Below are positions 16,457 through 24,205 of a stretch of 64,000 bases of DNA, in pieces. Position numbers and translations under genes: made by a program. Under the pieces are notes generated by a model, which searched no databases, had not been told where the DNA came from, and worked only from the letters and a program-made list of their open reading frames with translations. Origin of the DNA: Amycolatopsis sp. CA-128772. GTDB lineage: Bacteria > Actinomycetota > Actinomycetes > Mycobacteriales > Pseudonocardiaceae. The stretch lies in assembly GCF_002904295.1 (NCBI RefSeq), contig NZ_PPHG01000096.1:1-64000 (forward strand). The letters run 5' to 3'. Within the stretch, counting starts at the first letter, position 1. Each line of letters starts with the position of its first letter.

Positions 16457-17257
16457 ATGAGCAAGTCGACGTACGTGGTCGGCGACGTCCACGGCCACCG
16501 TGACGAACTCGCCGACGCGCTGAGATCCGAAGGCCTGGTCGACGAGCAGGACAACTGGTCCGGCGGCGAGGACCAGCTGTGGTTCCTCGGCGACTTCGTC
16601 GACCGCGGCCCGGACGGCGTCGGCGCGATCGACCTGGTCATGCGCCTCGAAGCGCAGGCGGCCGAGGCCGGCGGCCAGGTCCAGACGCTGCTGGGCAACC
16701 ACGAGATCCTGGCGCTGGGGATGTACCACTTCGGCGACGAGCCGGTGCCGTCCGACTTCGGCCCGCGCAGCTTCGCCCGCAGCTGGGAGATCAACGGCGG
16801 CCTGCTGTCGGACCAGGACCGGCTGACCCCGGAGCACATCGAGTGGCTGACCGCGCGCCCGCTGGCCGCCGTCGCCGCGGACCACCTGCTGCTGCACTCG
16901 GACACGCTGGAGTACCTCGACTGGGGCTCGTCGATCGACGAGATCAACGAGGCGGCTCGCGAGATCCTCGAGGGCAGCGACATCGAGTCGTGGTGGGACG
17001 TCTGGCGCCGGATGACGACGCGGTACGCCTTCCGCGGCCCGGACGGCGAAGAGAACGCGCAGAAGCTGATGGACGAGCTCGGCGGGTCGCGGATCGTGCA
17101 CGGGCACAGCGTCATCGCGGACCAGCTGGGGATCCACCCGACGCAGATCGAGGGCCCGTTCCTGTACGCGGGCGGCAAGGCCCTCGGCGTCGACGGCGGG
17201 CTGTTCGTCGGCGGGCCGTGCCTGGTGGTGCCGCTGCCGTACGAACCGGAGTCCTAG
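16457..17257 (+). CDS. Calcineurin-like metallophosphoesterase
   Basis: A 266-residue phosphatase of the PPP/ApaH-like group. The di-metal motifs are in order: GDVHGH (about 9-14), GDFVDRGPDG (about 49-58), GNHE (about 82-85), LLHSD (about 148) and GHS (about 215). This arrangement is shared by Shewanella-type protein phosphatases and ApaH-like enzymes. It lies directly after the HAD phosphatase on the same strand, so the pair may be cotranscribed. Its stop overlaps the converging yccF-type gene by four bases. Substrate unknown: protein phosphate or dinucleoside polyphosphate are both possible. Confidence 0.88.
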   Translation: MSKSTYVVGDVHGHRDELADALRSEGLVDEQDNWSGGEDQLWFLGDFVDRGPDGVGAIDLVMRLEAQAAEAGGQVQTLLGNHEILALGMYHFGDEPVPSDFGPRSFARSWEINGGLLSDQDRLTPEHIEWLTARPLAAVAADHLLLHSDTLEYLDWGSSIDEINEAAREILEGSDIESWWDVWRRMTTRYAFRGPDGEENAQKLMDELGGSRIVHGHSVIADQLGIHPTQIEGPFLYAGGKALGVDGGLFVGGPCLVVPLPYEPES

Positions 17258-17628
17258 GCGATCTCGACGATCTCCTTGCCGAGCGGCACCAGCGACACGG
17301 GGATCATCTTGAAGTTCGCGACGCCGAGCGGGATGCCGACGATCGTCAGGCACAGGGCGATGCCGGTGAAGACGTGCCCGAGGGCCAGCCACCACCCGGC
17401 GAAGACGAACCAGACGACGTTGCCGAGGCAGGACGCGACGCCCGCGTCCCGCCGGTCGACGACGGTGCGCCCGAACGGCCAGAAGGCGTAGCGCGCGATC
17501 CGGAACGACGCCAGCCCGAACGGGATGGTGACGATCAGGATGCAGCAGATGACGCCGGCGATCAGGTAGCCGACGGCCATCCAGAAGCCGCACAGGACGA
17601 GCCAGATGATGTTCAGCAGCGTGCGCAT
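17254..17628 (-). CDS. YccF domain membrane protein
   Basis: A 124-residue inner-membrane protein with two copies of the YccF repeat, each containing a hydrophobic hairpin and the pattern PFG(L)A(S)F or PLGVANFK. There are about four membrane segments. Start ATG 17628 overlaps the PhzF-family stop by one base (TGATG), so it is translationally coupled to that gene. The function of the family is not established. Confidence 0.88.
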   Translation of the reverse strand: MRTLLNIIWLVLCGFWMAVGYLIAGVICCILIVTIPFGLASFRIARYAFWPFGRTVVDRRDAGVASCLGNVVWFVFAGWWLALGHVFTGIALCLTIVGIPLGVANFKMIPVSLVPLGKEIVEIA

Positions 17629-18377
17629 CAGACGTGCAGCTCCCCGCTCAGCACGGTGACGGCCTGGCCGGCGATGTGCACCCGGTCGCCGTCCTGGCGG
17701 GTCCGCACGATCCCGCCACGGCTCGACGCCTGTTCCCCGGTCAGCTCGTTCTTCTGGAGCTGCTCGGACCAGTAGGGCGAGAGGATGCAGTGTGCGGAGC
17801 CGGTGACGGGATCTTCGTCGATGCCGACGCCGGGGGCGAAGAAGCGGCTGACGTAGTCGTTTTCTTTCGCGGTGACCAGCAGCCGCCCGGTCCAGGTGTG
17901 CTTGAGCTTCCCGAGGTCCGGCTCGAGGCCGCGGACGGTGTCGGCGTCTTTGACGACGGCGAAGAGGTTCTCGACGCCGCGGCCGGTGTACTCGATCTCG
18001 ACACCGGGGAGGATTTCGGACAGGTCGTCGTCGGTGGGCTGCGGCGGGTCGGCGGGGAAGTCCAGCTCGACCCAGCCGTCTTCGGCGTTGGCCCGCAGTT
18101 CGCCGCTTTTGGTGGTGTAGGTCTGGTTCCCGCCGAGAACGTGCGTGACGGCGAGGGTGGCGTGCCCGCAGAGGGCGACCTCGACGGCGGGGGTGAACCA
18201 CCGGAGCGACTTGGGGCCGGCGTCGGAGGTGACGACGAAGGCGGTCTCAGCGTGCTTCATCTCGGCGGCAACGGCCTGCATCCAGGCCGGATCGGCGGGT
18301 TCGTCCAGCAGGACGACCCCGGCGGAGTTCCCGGCGAAGGCGCGATCGGTGAAGGCGTCGACGATGAAGAAGCGCAT
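17628..18377 (-). CDS. PhzF family isomerase/epimerase-like protein
   Basis: A 249-residue protein of the PhzF/diaminopimelate-epimerase fold. The N-terminal VDAFTDRAFAGNSAGVV, the HAETAFV loop with the acidic residue characteristic of PhzF enzymes, CGHATLA, and the second-half signature DPVTGSAHC are all intact. PhzF itself isomerises 2,3-dihydro-3-hydroxyanthranilate in phenazine synthesis. No other phenazine gene is present, so this is probably one of the many PhzF-like proteins of unknown substrate. It forms a two-gene operon with the YccF protein. Confidence 0.9.
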   Translation of the reverse strand: MRFFIVDAFTDRAFAGNSAGVVLLDEPADPAWMQAVAAEMKHAETAFVVTSDAGPKSLRWFTPAVEVALCGHATLAVTHVLGGNQTYTTKSGELRANAEDGWVELDFPADPPQPTDDDLSEILPGVEIEYTGRGVENLFAVVKDADTVRGLEPDLGKLKHTWTGRLLVTAKENDYVSRFFAPGVGIDEDPVTGSAHCILSPYWSEQLQKNELTGEQASSRGGIVRTRQDGDRVHIAGQAVTVLSGELHV

Positions 18378-18424
18378 GCCCCCAATGTAGCCGGGGATTT
18401 CGCGGCTTCCCTCGGGTCTGTCCC

Positions 18425-19867
18425 TTAGGTGGACTCCCCGATGGTCGGCTTGACGACCTTTTCCCCATCGGGCCCACGCTCGGTCTGGAGGTCGAAGGCA
18501 TCTTCGTCGACGGCGTACTTGTTCTTGTGTTCTTTGTCGTCGTCCTTTTTCTTGCCGGCTGCGGTGGTGGCGGCGGCGCCGCCTTTGCTCGTGCCTTTGG
18601 CAGCGGCTGCGGCGGTCGCTCCGCGCTCGAGCCGTTCGCCGGTTTTGCTGCCGGTCTTGCCGCCTTCCAGCGGTTCTTTTGGTGCGGTGCCTGAGCTTCC
18701 GGAGACGCGTGAGCCGGCGAACCCGGTACCGGCCCGGCCGGAGCCGATGCCTTTGCCGCGGGTGACGTCGTTGCCGCCACCGCTTCCGGTGCCGGTGGTG
18801 GTTCCGGGCAGGGCGAGGCCATCGGGCGTCATGCGGCCGAGGGTTGGGGTGTTCGGGGTGGTGCGGAAGTTGGTGTTGCCGGTGAAGGTCCCGGTGCCGC
18901 TGGTGGTGCCTGGGGGGACGTAGGTGTTCGGCGGGGTGGTGCCGGGGCCTCCCGGGCTTCCCGGGCTTCCGGGCGCGAAGGTGCCGCTGGTGCCTCCGGG
19001 GCCAGTGCCGCCGCCTCCGCCTCCGCTTCCGCCGATGGTCGGGGTACCGGAGAACCCGGCGCTGCTGGTGCCGTGGAACCCACTGGCGGAGGTGGAGTCC
19101 CCTTGCCCAAGCTGCGGAGGCGGCGTGTAGGTGGGCTGGGTACTGGCGGTCTCGTGATAGGTGGAGTCGAGATTTTGGAGAACCTGAACGGCTTGCTGAT
19201 GAGCAGCATCAGCCTGCTGCTGCTTGGCGGCAACGTTGGTCATGGTCTGCGTCGCCCCGACAAGATCCCCGCCCTGGTACTGCTGGGTGGCCTTGTTGAT
19301 TTCGGCCTGCTGGTCGAACCCGGTAGGTTCAGGCATGTTCTTCTGCGCATAATCAGCGGCGGCGGCCTGCTGGGAGTAGCGGTTCGAACTGAGCTGAGCG
19401 GCATTGGCCGTCTCGGCGGTGTAGCTGGCGGTGTTCTGGAAGAACCCGTGCGCCTGCGCGGCGCCGGTGCCCTGCCACTGGATCTCGCTCGAGTTGACGG
19501 CGTCGTTCGCGGAATTGGAAACGTCGGCGAGCCAGTTGCCGATCCGGTTGGCCAGCCGTCCTCGGTCGTCGAGATCCTTCGGGTCCATGTTCTGGTGGAC
19601 CATGTTGTACAGCTCTTCGTGCGTGCTCGCCGGGTAGTTCTGCTCCGGGGCGGGTGCATCACCGCGGGTGGACTGGTTGTGCAGGAGCACCTTGCCCTGC
19701 TCGACCGAGTACTGCGCGGCCTGGTTCTGGGTTTGCGGCGCCACCCCGTCGCGAGCGTCGCCCTGGTCCTCGGCTCCGAAGTGGTGGACGTTCTGCTGGA
19801 GTTTCTGCTGCGTCTCGGCGTAGAAGTCGCCTTCGTACTGCCGGTATCCGGCGTGCTCCTGAGCCAT
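18425..19867 (-). CDS. PPE-like ESX effector with long Gly/Thr/Ser/Pro-rich tail
   Basis: About 480 residues. The N-terminal about 250 are helical and contain a WxG-like element followed by alanine-rich amphipathic helices (IQWQGTGAAQAHGFFQ, NAAQLSSNRYSQQ), the pattern of PPE-domain proteins exported by type VII secretion. The rest is low complexity, dominated by Gly, Thr, Ser and Pro, with a charged C-terminus (KKKDDDKEHKNK). ATG 19867 was preferred because it sits nine bases after GGGAG. GTG 19873 is the alternative and overlaps the upstream stop. It is the last gene of the EspG/DUF3558 island and probably heterodimerises with the upstream 161-residue protein (inference). Confidence 0.75.
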   Translation of the reverse strand: MAQEHAGYRQYEGDFYAETQQKLQQNVHHFGAEDQGDARDGVAPQTQNQAAQYSVEQGKVLLHNQSTRGDAPAPEQNYPASTHEELYNMVHQNMDPKDLDDRGRLANRIGNWLADVSNSANDAVNSSEIQWQGTGAAQAHGFFQNTASYTAETANAAQLSSNRYSQQAAAADYAQKNMPEPTGFDQQAEINKATQQYQGGDLVGATQTMTNVAAKQQQADAAHQQAVQVLQNLDSTYHETASTQPTYTPPPQLGQGDSTSASGFHGTSSAGFSGTPTIGGSGGGGGGTGPGGTSGTFAPGSPGSPGGPGTTPPNTYVPPGTTSGTGTFTGNTNFRTTPNTPTLGRMTPDGLALPGTTTGTGSGGGNDVTRGKGIGSGRAGTGFAGSRVSGSSGTAPKEPLEGGKTGSKTGERLERGATAAAAAKGTSKGGAAATTAAGKKKDDDKEHKNKYAVDEDAFDLQTERGPDGEKVVKPTIGEST

Positions 19868-19869
19868 CG

Positions 19870-20355
19870 TCACTCGCTCCCGCGCAGCTCGGCGAACGTC
19901 TGGGCGTGGGTGTCCTCGGTCTCGCGGTAGTTCTTGCGAGCGATCGCCAACGCCTCTTTGACCTGCTGGAAACCTTTGATGAGCAGTTCCAGGTTCGGGA
20001 CGAGTGACTGCTCGTCGCCCGCGGCGACCTTCACGTTGAACTGGGCGACCTGGTCGGCGTAGGCGCTGGATCCCATCCGTGGTTTCCAGGCCAGCACCTC
20101 GAGCTCGTATTCGATGCCGCGGTAACCGTCGATGAATTCGTCGCAGACCTTCGTGTACCTGTCGAGCCCGGCCTGGTTGATGGCGAAACCGCCGTTCAAC
20201 GCCAGGCTCTTCAGCCCCGCGGCGCCTTCGTTGAGGCGTTTCGCCCCTTCGGGGTCGGTGGGGGTGTTGAGGAGCCCCGAAAGGAAGTTCGACCCTGCGT
20301 CACCCGAGGCGGGCGCGGCGATCGGCTGGTCACTGAAACTCGCGTCCGAGCTCAC
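19870..20355 (-). CDS. Helical ESX-associated protein, candidate partner of the PPE-like effector
   Basis: A 161-residue, mostly helical protein without signal peptide. The C-terminal half (QVKEALAIARKNYRETEDTHAQTF) resembles the second helix of WXG100/PE-type proteins, including a YxxxE-like element (YRETE) of the kind that directs ESX export. GTG 20355 was chosen: AGGAGG is upstream, and the longer frame starting at 20454 would run through promoter sequence. The stop is immediately adjacent to, or overlaps, the start of the PPE-like gene, indicating coupled synthesis as for PE-PPE pairs. Confidence 0.65.
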   Translation of the reverse strand: MSSDASFSDQPIAAPASGDAGSNFLSGLLNTPTDPEGAKRLNEGAAGLKSLALNGGFAINQAGLDRYTKVCDEFIDGYRGIEYELEVLAWKPRMGSSAYADQVAQFNVKVAAGDEQSLVPNLELLIKGFQQVKEALAIARKNYRETEDTHAQTFAELRGSE

Positions 20356-20467
20356 GTCAGGTCCCCTCCTGTCGAGCAGTACTCTCGGTGCCCGGCTCCT
20401 ACTGTAGTTGTGACCGGCGGTCAGCGGCAGAGGCGACAGCCGGACGTATGTCACTCCGTCGGTCGGC

Positions 20468-21025
20468 TCAGGAGGCGGGCGGGAGCAGTTTCTCGACCTT
20501 GATGGCGATCGCTGTCACGCGATCGCAGGCCTCCTGCGTCGTGCCGTTGCCGGAAACGGAAACGAGGGCCCGCGAGTTCGGCTTGACCTCGATGGAGATG
20601 GTGCACTGGCCCACGGCGCCGATGCCCTCACGCTCGATGATCGCGTTTCGGGCCCCGACATGGCCCCGCGACGCTTTCGAGGGGTCCGGGATGTTCTGGT
20701 CGTAACCGGCGTTGTCCTGGAGCGCGACACCGACGTTGGCGTCGCCTGGCTTGTTCGAGGCGCAGCTTCGTGCGCTGTCCACGGTGCCGGGTGCGGCCGC
20801 CGGGAACCCTTCGCCCGCCATGACCTGGTCGATGATGGTGCACGGGCTCAACCCGCCGAATGGATTGTCCCCATTGCCGCTGCTCGGCGAACTCGTCGGC
20901 GCGCTGCTCGAAGGCGTCCCCGCGGCCTGCGGCGTCCCGCCGACCTTGCTGTCACACGCACTCAACGCGAACACCAACGAGGCCAACGTGAACACAACGG
21001 CGCGAACGCGGACTGCTCGGGTCAC
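20468..21025 (-). CDS. DUF3558 family lipoprotein
   Basis: A 185-residue exported protein with a lipoprotein signal peptide and lipobox LSAC near residue 24, then a Ser/Thr/Pro-rich linker. A DUF3558 domain follows, with the conserved NPFGGLSPCTIID opening, two further cysteines (ARSCAS, GQCTI) and EACD near the end. DUF3558 lipoproteins recur beside ESX effector genes in Pseudonocardiaceae. The function is unknown. It lies upstream of the PPE-like pair on the same strand, with a 112-bp gap. Confidence 0.85.
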   Translation of the reverse strand: MTRAVRVRAVVFTLASLVFALSACDSKVGGTPQAAGTPSSSAPTSSPSSGNGDNPFGGLSPCTIIDQVMAGEGFPAAAPGTVDSARSCASNKPGDANVGVALQDNAGYDQNIPDPSKASRGHVGARNAIIEREGIGAVGQCTISIEVKPNSRALVSVSGNGTTQEACDRVTAIAIKVEKLLPPAS

Positions 21026-21071
21026 AACCTGAACACTACGGGTAAGCCGCCCGCCGGGGCGAGGATGCGGG

Positions 21072-21785
21072 TCATCGGTGGGTCGTCTCTGCGATGCGGT
21101 CGTGTAGCCACCCTCTCAGGTGTCCCCCGTCCGAGGGGACGAACGTCAATCTCGATTCGCCGGCCGACAGCTGTTCCGTGAACGTCAGGTAGCGGCCGCC
21201 GTCCGTGTCCGCGAATGTGGCCGTGCCCGCTGGGCGGAGGGCGGCCTGGCCCATTCTGGTCGACAGCTCGAACGTGCCGTGGCGGTGCGTGGGCCACTGG
21301 GCGTACGCCTTCAACGCCTCCGCGTCCGGGGTCCGGTGGGGGCCCAGGGTCAACGTCACCGGGGCCACCGGTAGCGGTCCGTAGCGGGGGAGGATGCCGA
21401 CCAGGGCGTCGACCAGGTGGTCCGGGCGGATGCGGACGAAGTTGATGCCGTCCGGTACCCGCTCCGAATACACGCCCAAGCCGTGGCCGATGGTTGCTCG
21501 GTAGAACACCTGGCGGCCGTCCACCACCTCCGCCGCGCGGACGATGATCTGCACCTCCGGCTGCGTCCACGCCCGGAGGGTCTGCTCCACCTCGATGTCC
21601 AGCTTGTCCGGGCCCGCCAGCCCACGCGCCCTCAGCGCCTCCCACGCCGCCGCCGTGATGCGGGCGTGTTCGTCCAGTGTGTGGCCCGGGCTGCGGATCT
21701 CGAACGGGTGCCAGTTCGCCGGGAGGCCCGTGCGGCTGACCGCGGCCGCCACCTCCGTCAAGCCCAGCGAGAATTCCTCCGGCAC
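21072..21785 (-). CDS. EspG family ESX secretion-associated chaperone
   Basis: A 237-residue cytoplasmic protein with the EspG fold signature: a short N-terminal strand and helix (EFSLGLTEVAAAV), the LPANWHPFEI region and a central beta-sheet (VQIIVRAAEVVDGRQVFYRATIG). EspG proteins bind the PPE tip of PE-PPE dimers and deliver them to the secretion machinery. GTG 21785 is chosen over the long upstream reading frame, which is a shadow. It lies 46 bp upstream of the DUF3558 gene and 35 bp downstream of the unknown operon, so it may be cotranscribed with either. Confidence 0.8.
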   Translation of the reverse strand: MPEEFSLGLTEVAAAVSRTGLPANWHPFEIRSPGHTLDEHARITAAAWEALRARGLAGPDKLDIEVEQTLRAWTQPEVQIIVRAAEVVDGRQVFYRATIGHGLGVYSERVPDGINFVRIRPDHLVDALVGILPRYGPLPVAPVTLTLGPHRTPDAEALKAYAQWPTHRHGTFELSTRMGQAALRPAGTATFADTDGGRYLTFTEQLSAGESRLTFVPSDGGHLRGWLHDRIAETTHR

Positions 21786-21820
21786 GTCCCCGAGCGTAGC
21801 GGAACCGGTACCCCGCGCCG

Positions 21821-22996
21821 TCAAATGTCGAGCTGGCGGACGCCCGTCTCGCGCGTTGCCACCCGGCTGGCCGTCGCCCGTCCGCGTAGCCGGACGATTT
21901 CGTGTGGCTGCAAGCCGATCGCCACTCCGAACGCCTCCACGTCCGGGAAGCCGCCCTGACGCTGCTCCAGCGCCGATGCCACCTGTGACGGCGAAAGGCC
22001 CAAACCGGCCAGCGAATCGCCCGATGCCGTGTTCACGTCCACCAAAGGCGCCGGCGGGGGCGGCAGCCGGGCCGCGTCCGGGGCATAAGCCTCCAGCACG
22101 TCGTTCTGCCTCAGGTCCCGCGTCCCCAGGCCGGCCGTGAACACCCGTGAGCCGGCGGTCGAGTGCACCGGGATCCCGTCCCGGGCCAGGGAAAGCACCT
22201 TCAGCCCGGTCGCGATCACCGTGCTCCGCTCGTTGAGCGTCGTGCCGATCGGCCGCAGCACCCGGACGCTCACCCCCACCGTGAACGCCGCGCTCCGGCC
22301 CTCCGGCACCTCGACCGCCGCCACCACCACGCCGGTGCCGAGGTCGCTCACCCCGTGCACCACCGCCGTCCCGTCGCGCCGCTCCAACGTGTCCTGCGAC
22401 GTGAACGCCGTCAGCGTGTCGCCGGCCATCGGTGGTGCGTCGCACTGGAAACCCAGCAGCACCGTTCCCCGTTGCCCCGACGGCAGCTGTTCGAGCGGGC
22501 CCGCCGGCCCGAACAGCCCGAGCACCCGCATCGGCTGGCCGCCGCGCGCCGAAACGCACAACGCCCCGGACCACAGGACGCCGTCGCGGACGTGCACCTG
22601 CGCGTGGAACCCCGTCAGCTCGTCGAACGCCGGCGCCAGCACCGACGCCGTCGCCTCCGGACGGCTCAGGTCCGGGCCCGCCACGTCGTCGGTGTACAGC
22701 TCCAGCGCGTCGCCGTGGCCGAGGTCGCGGCGGCCGGTCGCGACGAACACGTCCTTCAGGAACCCGGCGTCCGTCACCGGCTCGACGTCGCTGGAGAAGA
22801 ACTTCTTCCGCACCACGATCCCGAGACGCAGGTTGTCCGCGACGATCCGGTCGCCCCGGCGCAGCCGCGCCCGGGCGCCGCGGAGCGCGCGGCCCGCGCT
22901 CACCTGGCCGCCGGGCAGCTCCCCGAGACCGGGGAGGGTGACCGAGTCGTTGAGCGCCTTGCCGAACTCGATCAGCCCGACCCTGGTCTCGGTCAC
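21821..22996 (-). CDS. Unknown protein with beta-barrel-like repeats and C-terminal helix-hairpin-helix
   Basis: A 391-residue protein, last gene of the AAA-DUF2997-rSAM operon. The C-terminus (about 330-385) is a ComEA-like helix-hairpin-helix: VDVNTASGDSLAGLGLSPSQ ... GGFPDVEAFGVAIGL. The preceding about 300 residues are beta-rich. Two related segments (VFVATGRRDLGHGDALELY and VFTAGLGTRDLRQNDVLEAY), plus RGTVLLGFQCDAPPMAGDTL, recall the elongation-factor domain-2 barrel, but this is tentative. GTG 22996 overlaps the upstream stop (GTGA). No membrane or signal segment. HhH motifs usually bind nucleic acid, so the protein may be the substrate-recognition or target component of this system (inference). 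Confidence 0.8.
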   Translation of the reverse strand: MTETRVGLIEFGKALNDSVTLPGLGELPGGQVSAGRALRGARARLRRGDRIVADNLRLGIVVRKKFFSSDVEPVTDAGFLKDVFVATGRRDLGHGDALELYTDDVAGPDLSRPEATASVLAPAFDELTGFHAQVHVRDGVLWSGALCVSARGGQPMRVLGLFGPAGPLEQLPSGQRGTVLLGFQCDAPPMAGDTLTAFTSQDTLERRDGTAVVHGVSDLGTGVVVAAVEVPEGRSAAFTVGVSVRVLRPIGTTLNERSTVIATGLKVLSLARDGIPVHSTAGSRVFTAGLGTRDLRQNDVLEAYAPDAARLPPPPAPLVDVNTASGDSLAGLGLSPSQVASALEQRQGGFPDVEAFGVAIGLQPHEIVRLRGRATASRVATRETGVRQLDI

Positions 22997-23436
22997 GACG
23001 TCGCGGCCAGCGTGACGCTGATCGACTGGTCGGCGTTGACCCGCTCCGACTCCACGCGCATGCCCGCCTGGGCCGCGCGGTCCTTCAACCGGGCCAGCAC
23101 GGCCCGCTGCACTTCGGCCGCGTACGCCTCGTCGACCGACAACACCAGCCGCGACGCTTCGGCCTCGGTGAGGCCAGGCCCGTCGACGTGCGCCACCTGG
23201 ACGCCTTCGGGGCCGTAGGTGAACGTGATCCGCCGGCCTTCCCACGCGGCCGTCACGGCGTTGCCGTCGTCGGTGACCTGGGCCCGCAGCCCGGCCAGCG
23301 CGCGGGCCAGCAGGTCGCGGTGGCGCATCCGCGTCCGGACCGTGACGACACCCGGCTGCGCCTGCGCGTGCGCGGCGATGGTGGCCGCGTTGAGCTGGGC
23401 CAGCGCTTCACTGCGCAGCTTGAGCGTGACACTCAT
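22993..23436 (-). CDS. DUF1257-like (Ycf35-like) protein
   Basis: A 147-residue soluble protein. The opening VTVRTRMRHRDLLARALAGL, the mid strand ITFTYGPEGVQV and the closing MRVESERVNADQSISVTLAA follow the layout of DUF1257/Ycf35 proteins, which are encoded near Ycf46-type ATPases in cyanobacteria and other bacteria. The match is by pattern only and the sequence is divergent. It overlaps the radical SAM gene upstream (ATGA) and the HhH gene downstream (GTGA). The biochemical function of the family is unknown. Confidence 0.65.
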   Translation of the reverse strand: MSVTLKLRSEALAQLNAATIAAHAQAQPGVVTVRTRMRHRDLLARALAGLRAQVTDDGNAVTAAWEGRRITFTYGPEGVQVAHVDGPGLTEAEASRLVLSVDEAYAAEVQRAVLARLKDRAAQAGMRVESERVNADQSISVTLAATS

Positions 23437-24008
23437 CGACGGTCCCCTTCGAGCAGCGCTTCGAGTACTTCGGTGGTGGCGAACCCGTTCAGCTCGATCC
23501 CGCCGTCCGGGGCGATCCGCAGCTCCAGGCGGTTCGGCGTGGTGAAGATCGACTCGTCGTACCGGTCGCTCAGGAAGTGGAACCGCTGGTTCTCCGACCC
23601 CACCCACGGCCGCGAGGGCTCCGGCCGGTCGGCCAGGAACGGCCCGTCCACCAGCAGATCCGTCGACGCCAGCAGCTCTGACGGCGGCAGCTCCGCCAGG
23701 ACGTGCCCGGTGAACGTCATCACCGAGAGACCCGCGGCCCGGACGGCGGCGGCGAACCGGCCCAGCGGTTCCGCCTGGTCGAACGGCTCGCCGCCGAGCA
23801 GCGTGACGCCTTCGATGCCCTCGACGGCCAGCACCCGGGCGGCCAACTCCGGCCACGGCAACGGAAAACCGCCGCGGGTCGTCCACGTCTGCGGGTTGAA
23901 ACACCCGGGGCAGCGCACCGAGCACCCCTGCGTCCACACGGCACACCGCACGCCCGGACCCTCGGCCGCGGTGACGTCGACGATCCGGTGCAGGTTCAGG
24001 AGTTCCAT
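23433..24008 (-). CDS. Single-cluster radical SAM protein (NrdG/activase-like)
   Basis: A 191-residue minimal radical SAM protein. The cluster motif CxxxCxxC is at Cys29, Cys33 and Cys36 (TQGCSVRCPGCFN), the SAM-binding GGEP element is in VTLLGGEPF, and LVDGPF is characteristic of NrdG and pyruvate-formate-lyase-activase-like proteins. The C-terminal about 60 residues (ENQRFHFLSDRYDESIF) are not typical of NrdG. No anaerobic ribonucleotide reductase or glycyl radical enzyme is encoded here, so the substrate is probably a product of this operon (inference). ATG 24008 overlaps the DUF2997 stop by 13 bp. Confidence 0.85.
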   Translation of the reverse strand: MELLNLHRIVDVTAAEGPGVRCAVWTQGCSVRCPGCFNPQTWTTRGGFPLPWPELAARVLAVEGIEGVTLLGGEPFDQAEPLGRFAAAVRAAGLSVMTFTGHVLAELPPSELLASTDLLVDGPFLADRPEPSRPWVGSENQRFHFLSDRYDESIFTTPNRLELRIAPDGGIELNGFATTEVLEALLEGDRR

Positions 24009-24205
24009 TGCGACTGCCGCTGCGACGCGGTGTTCTCCACGGAAGTGCGCCGGTAGTCCCCGGTGAACTCCGACGTCACCGTCTCCGCGCCCAGCAGGTC
24101 CTCCAGGAGCGGGATGTAGTCGAGGCACTTGGAGCCGGTCACGCCGTGCGTCTCGGCGCTGATCGAGCCGTCCTTGCCGATCGTCACGGTCACGCGGTGC
24201 GTCAT
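23996..24205 (-). CDS. DUF2997 small protein
   Basis: A 69-residue protein with the DUF2997 pattern: a two-strand start VTVTIGKDGSI, ETHGVTGSKC with a conserved Gly and Cys, then a helix LEDLLGAET and a polar tail ending QRQSQWNS. Start ATG 24205 overlaps the ATPase stop (ATGA). Such small proteins accompany Ycf46-type AAA ATPases. The single Cys and the exposed C-terminus make it a candidate modified peptide or sulfur/electron carrier for the radical SAM enzyme (inference). Confidence 0.8.
   Translation of the reverse strand: MTHRVTVTIGKDGSISAETHGVTGSKCLDYIPLLEDLLGAETVTSEFTGDYRRTSVENTASQRQSQWNS

Noticed and set aside
17628..18377. A phenazine biosynthesis cluster
   Set aside because: Only a PhzF-like protein is present; no other phz genes, and PhzF-like proteins are widespread.
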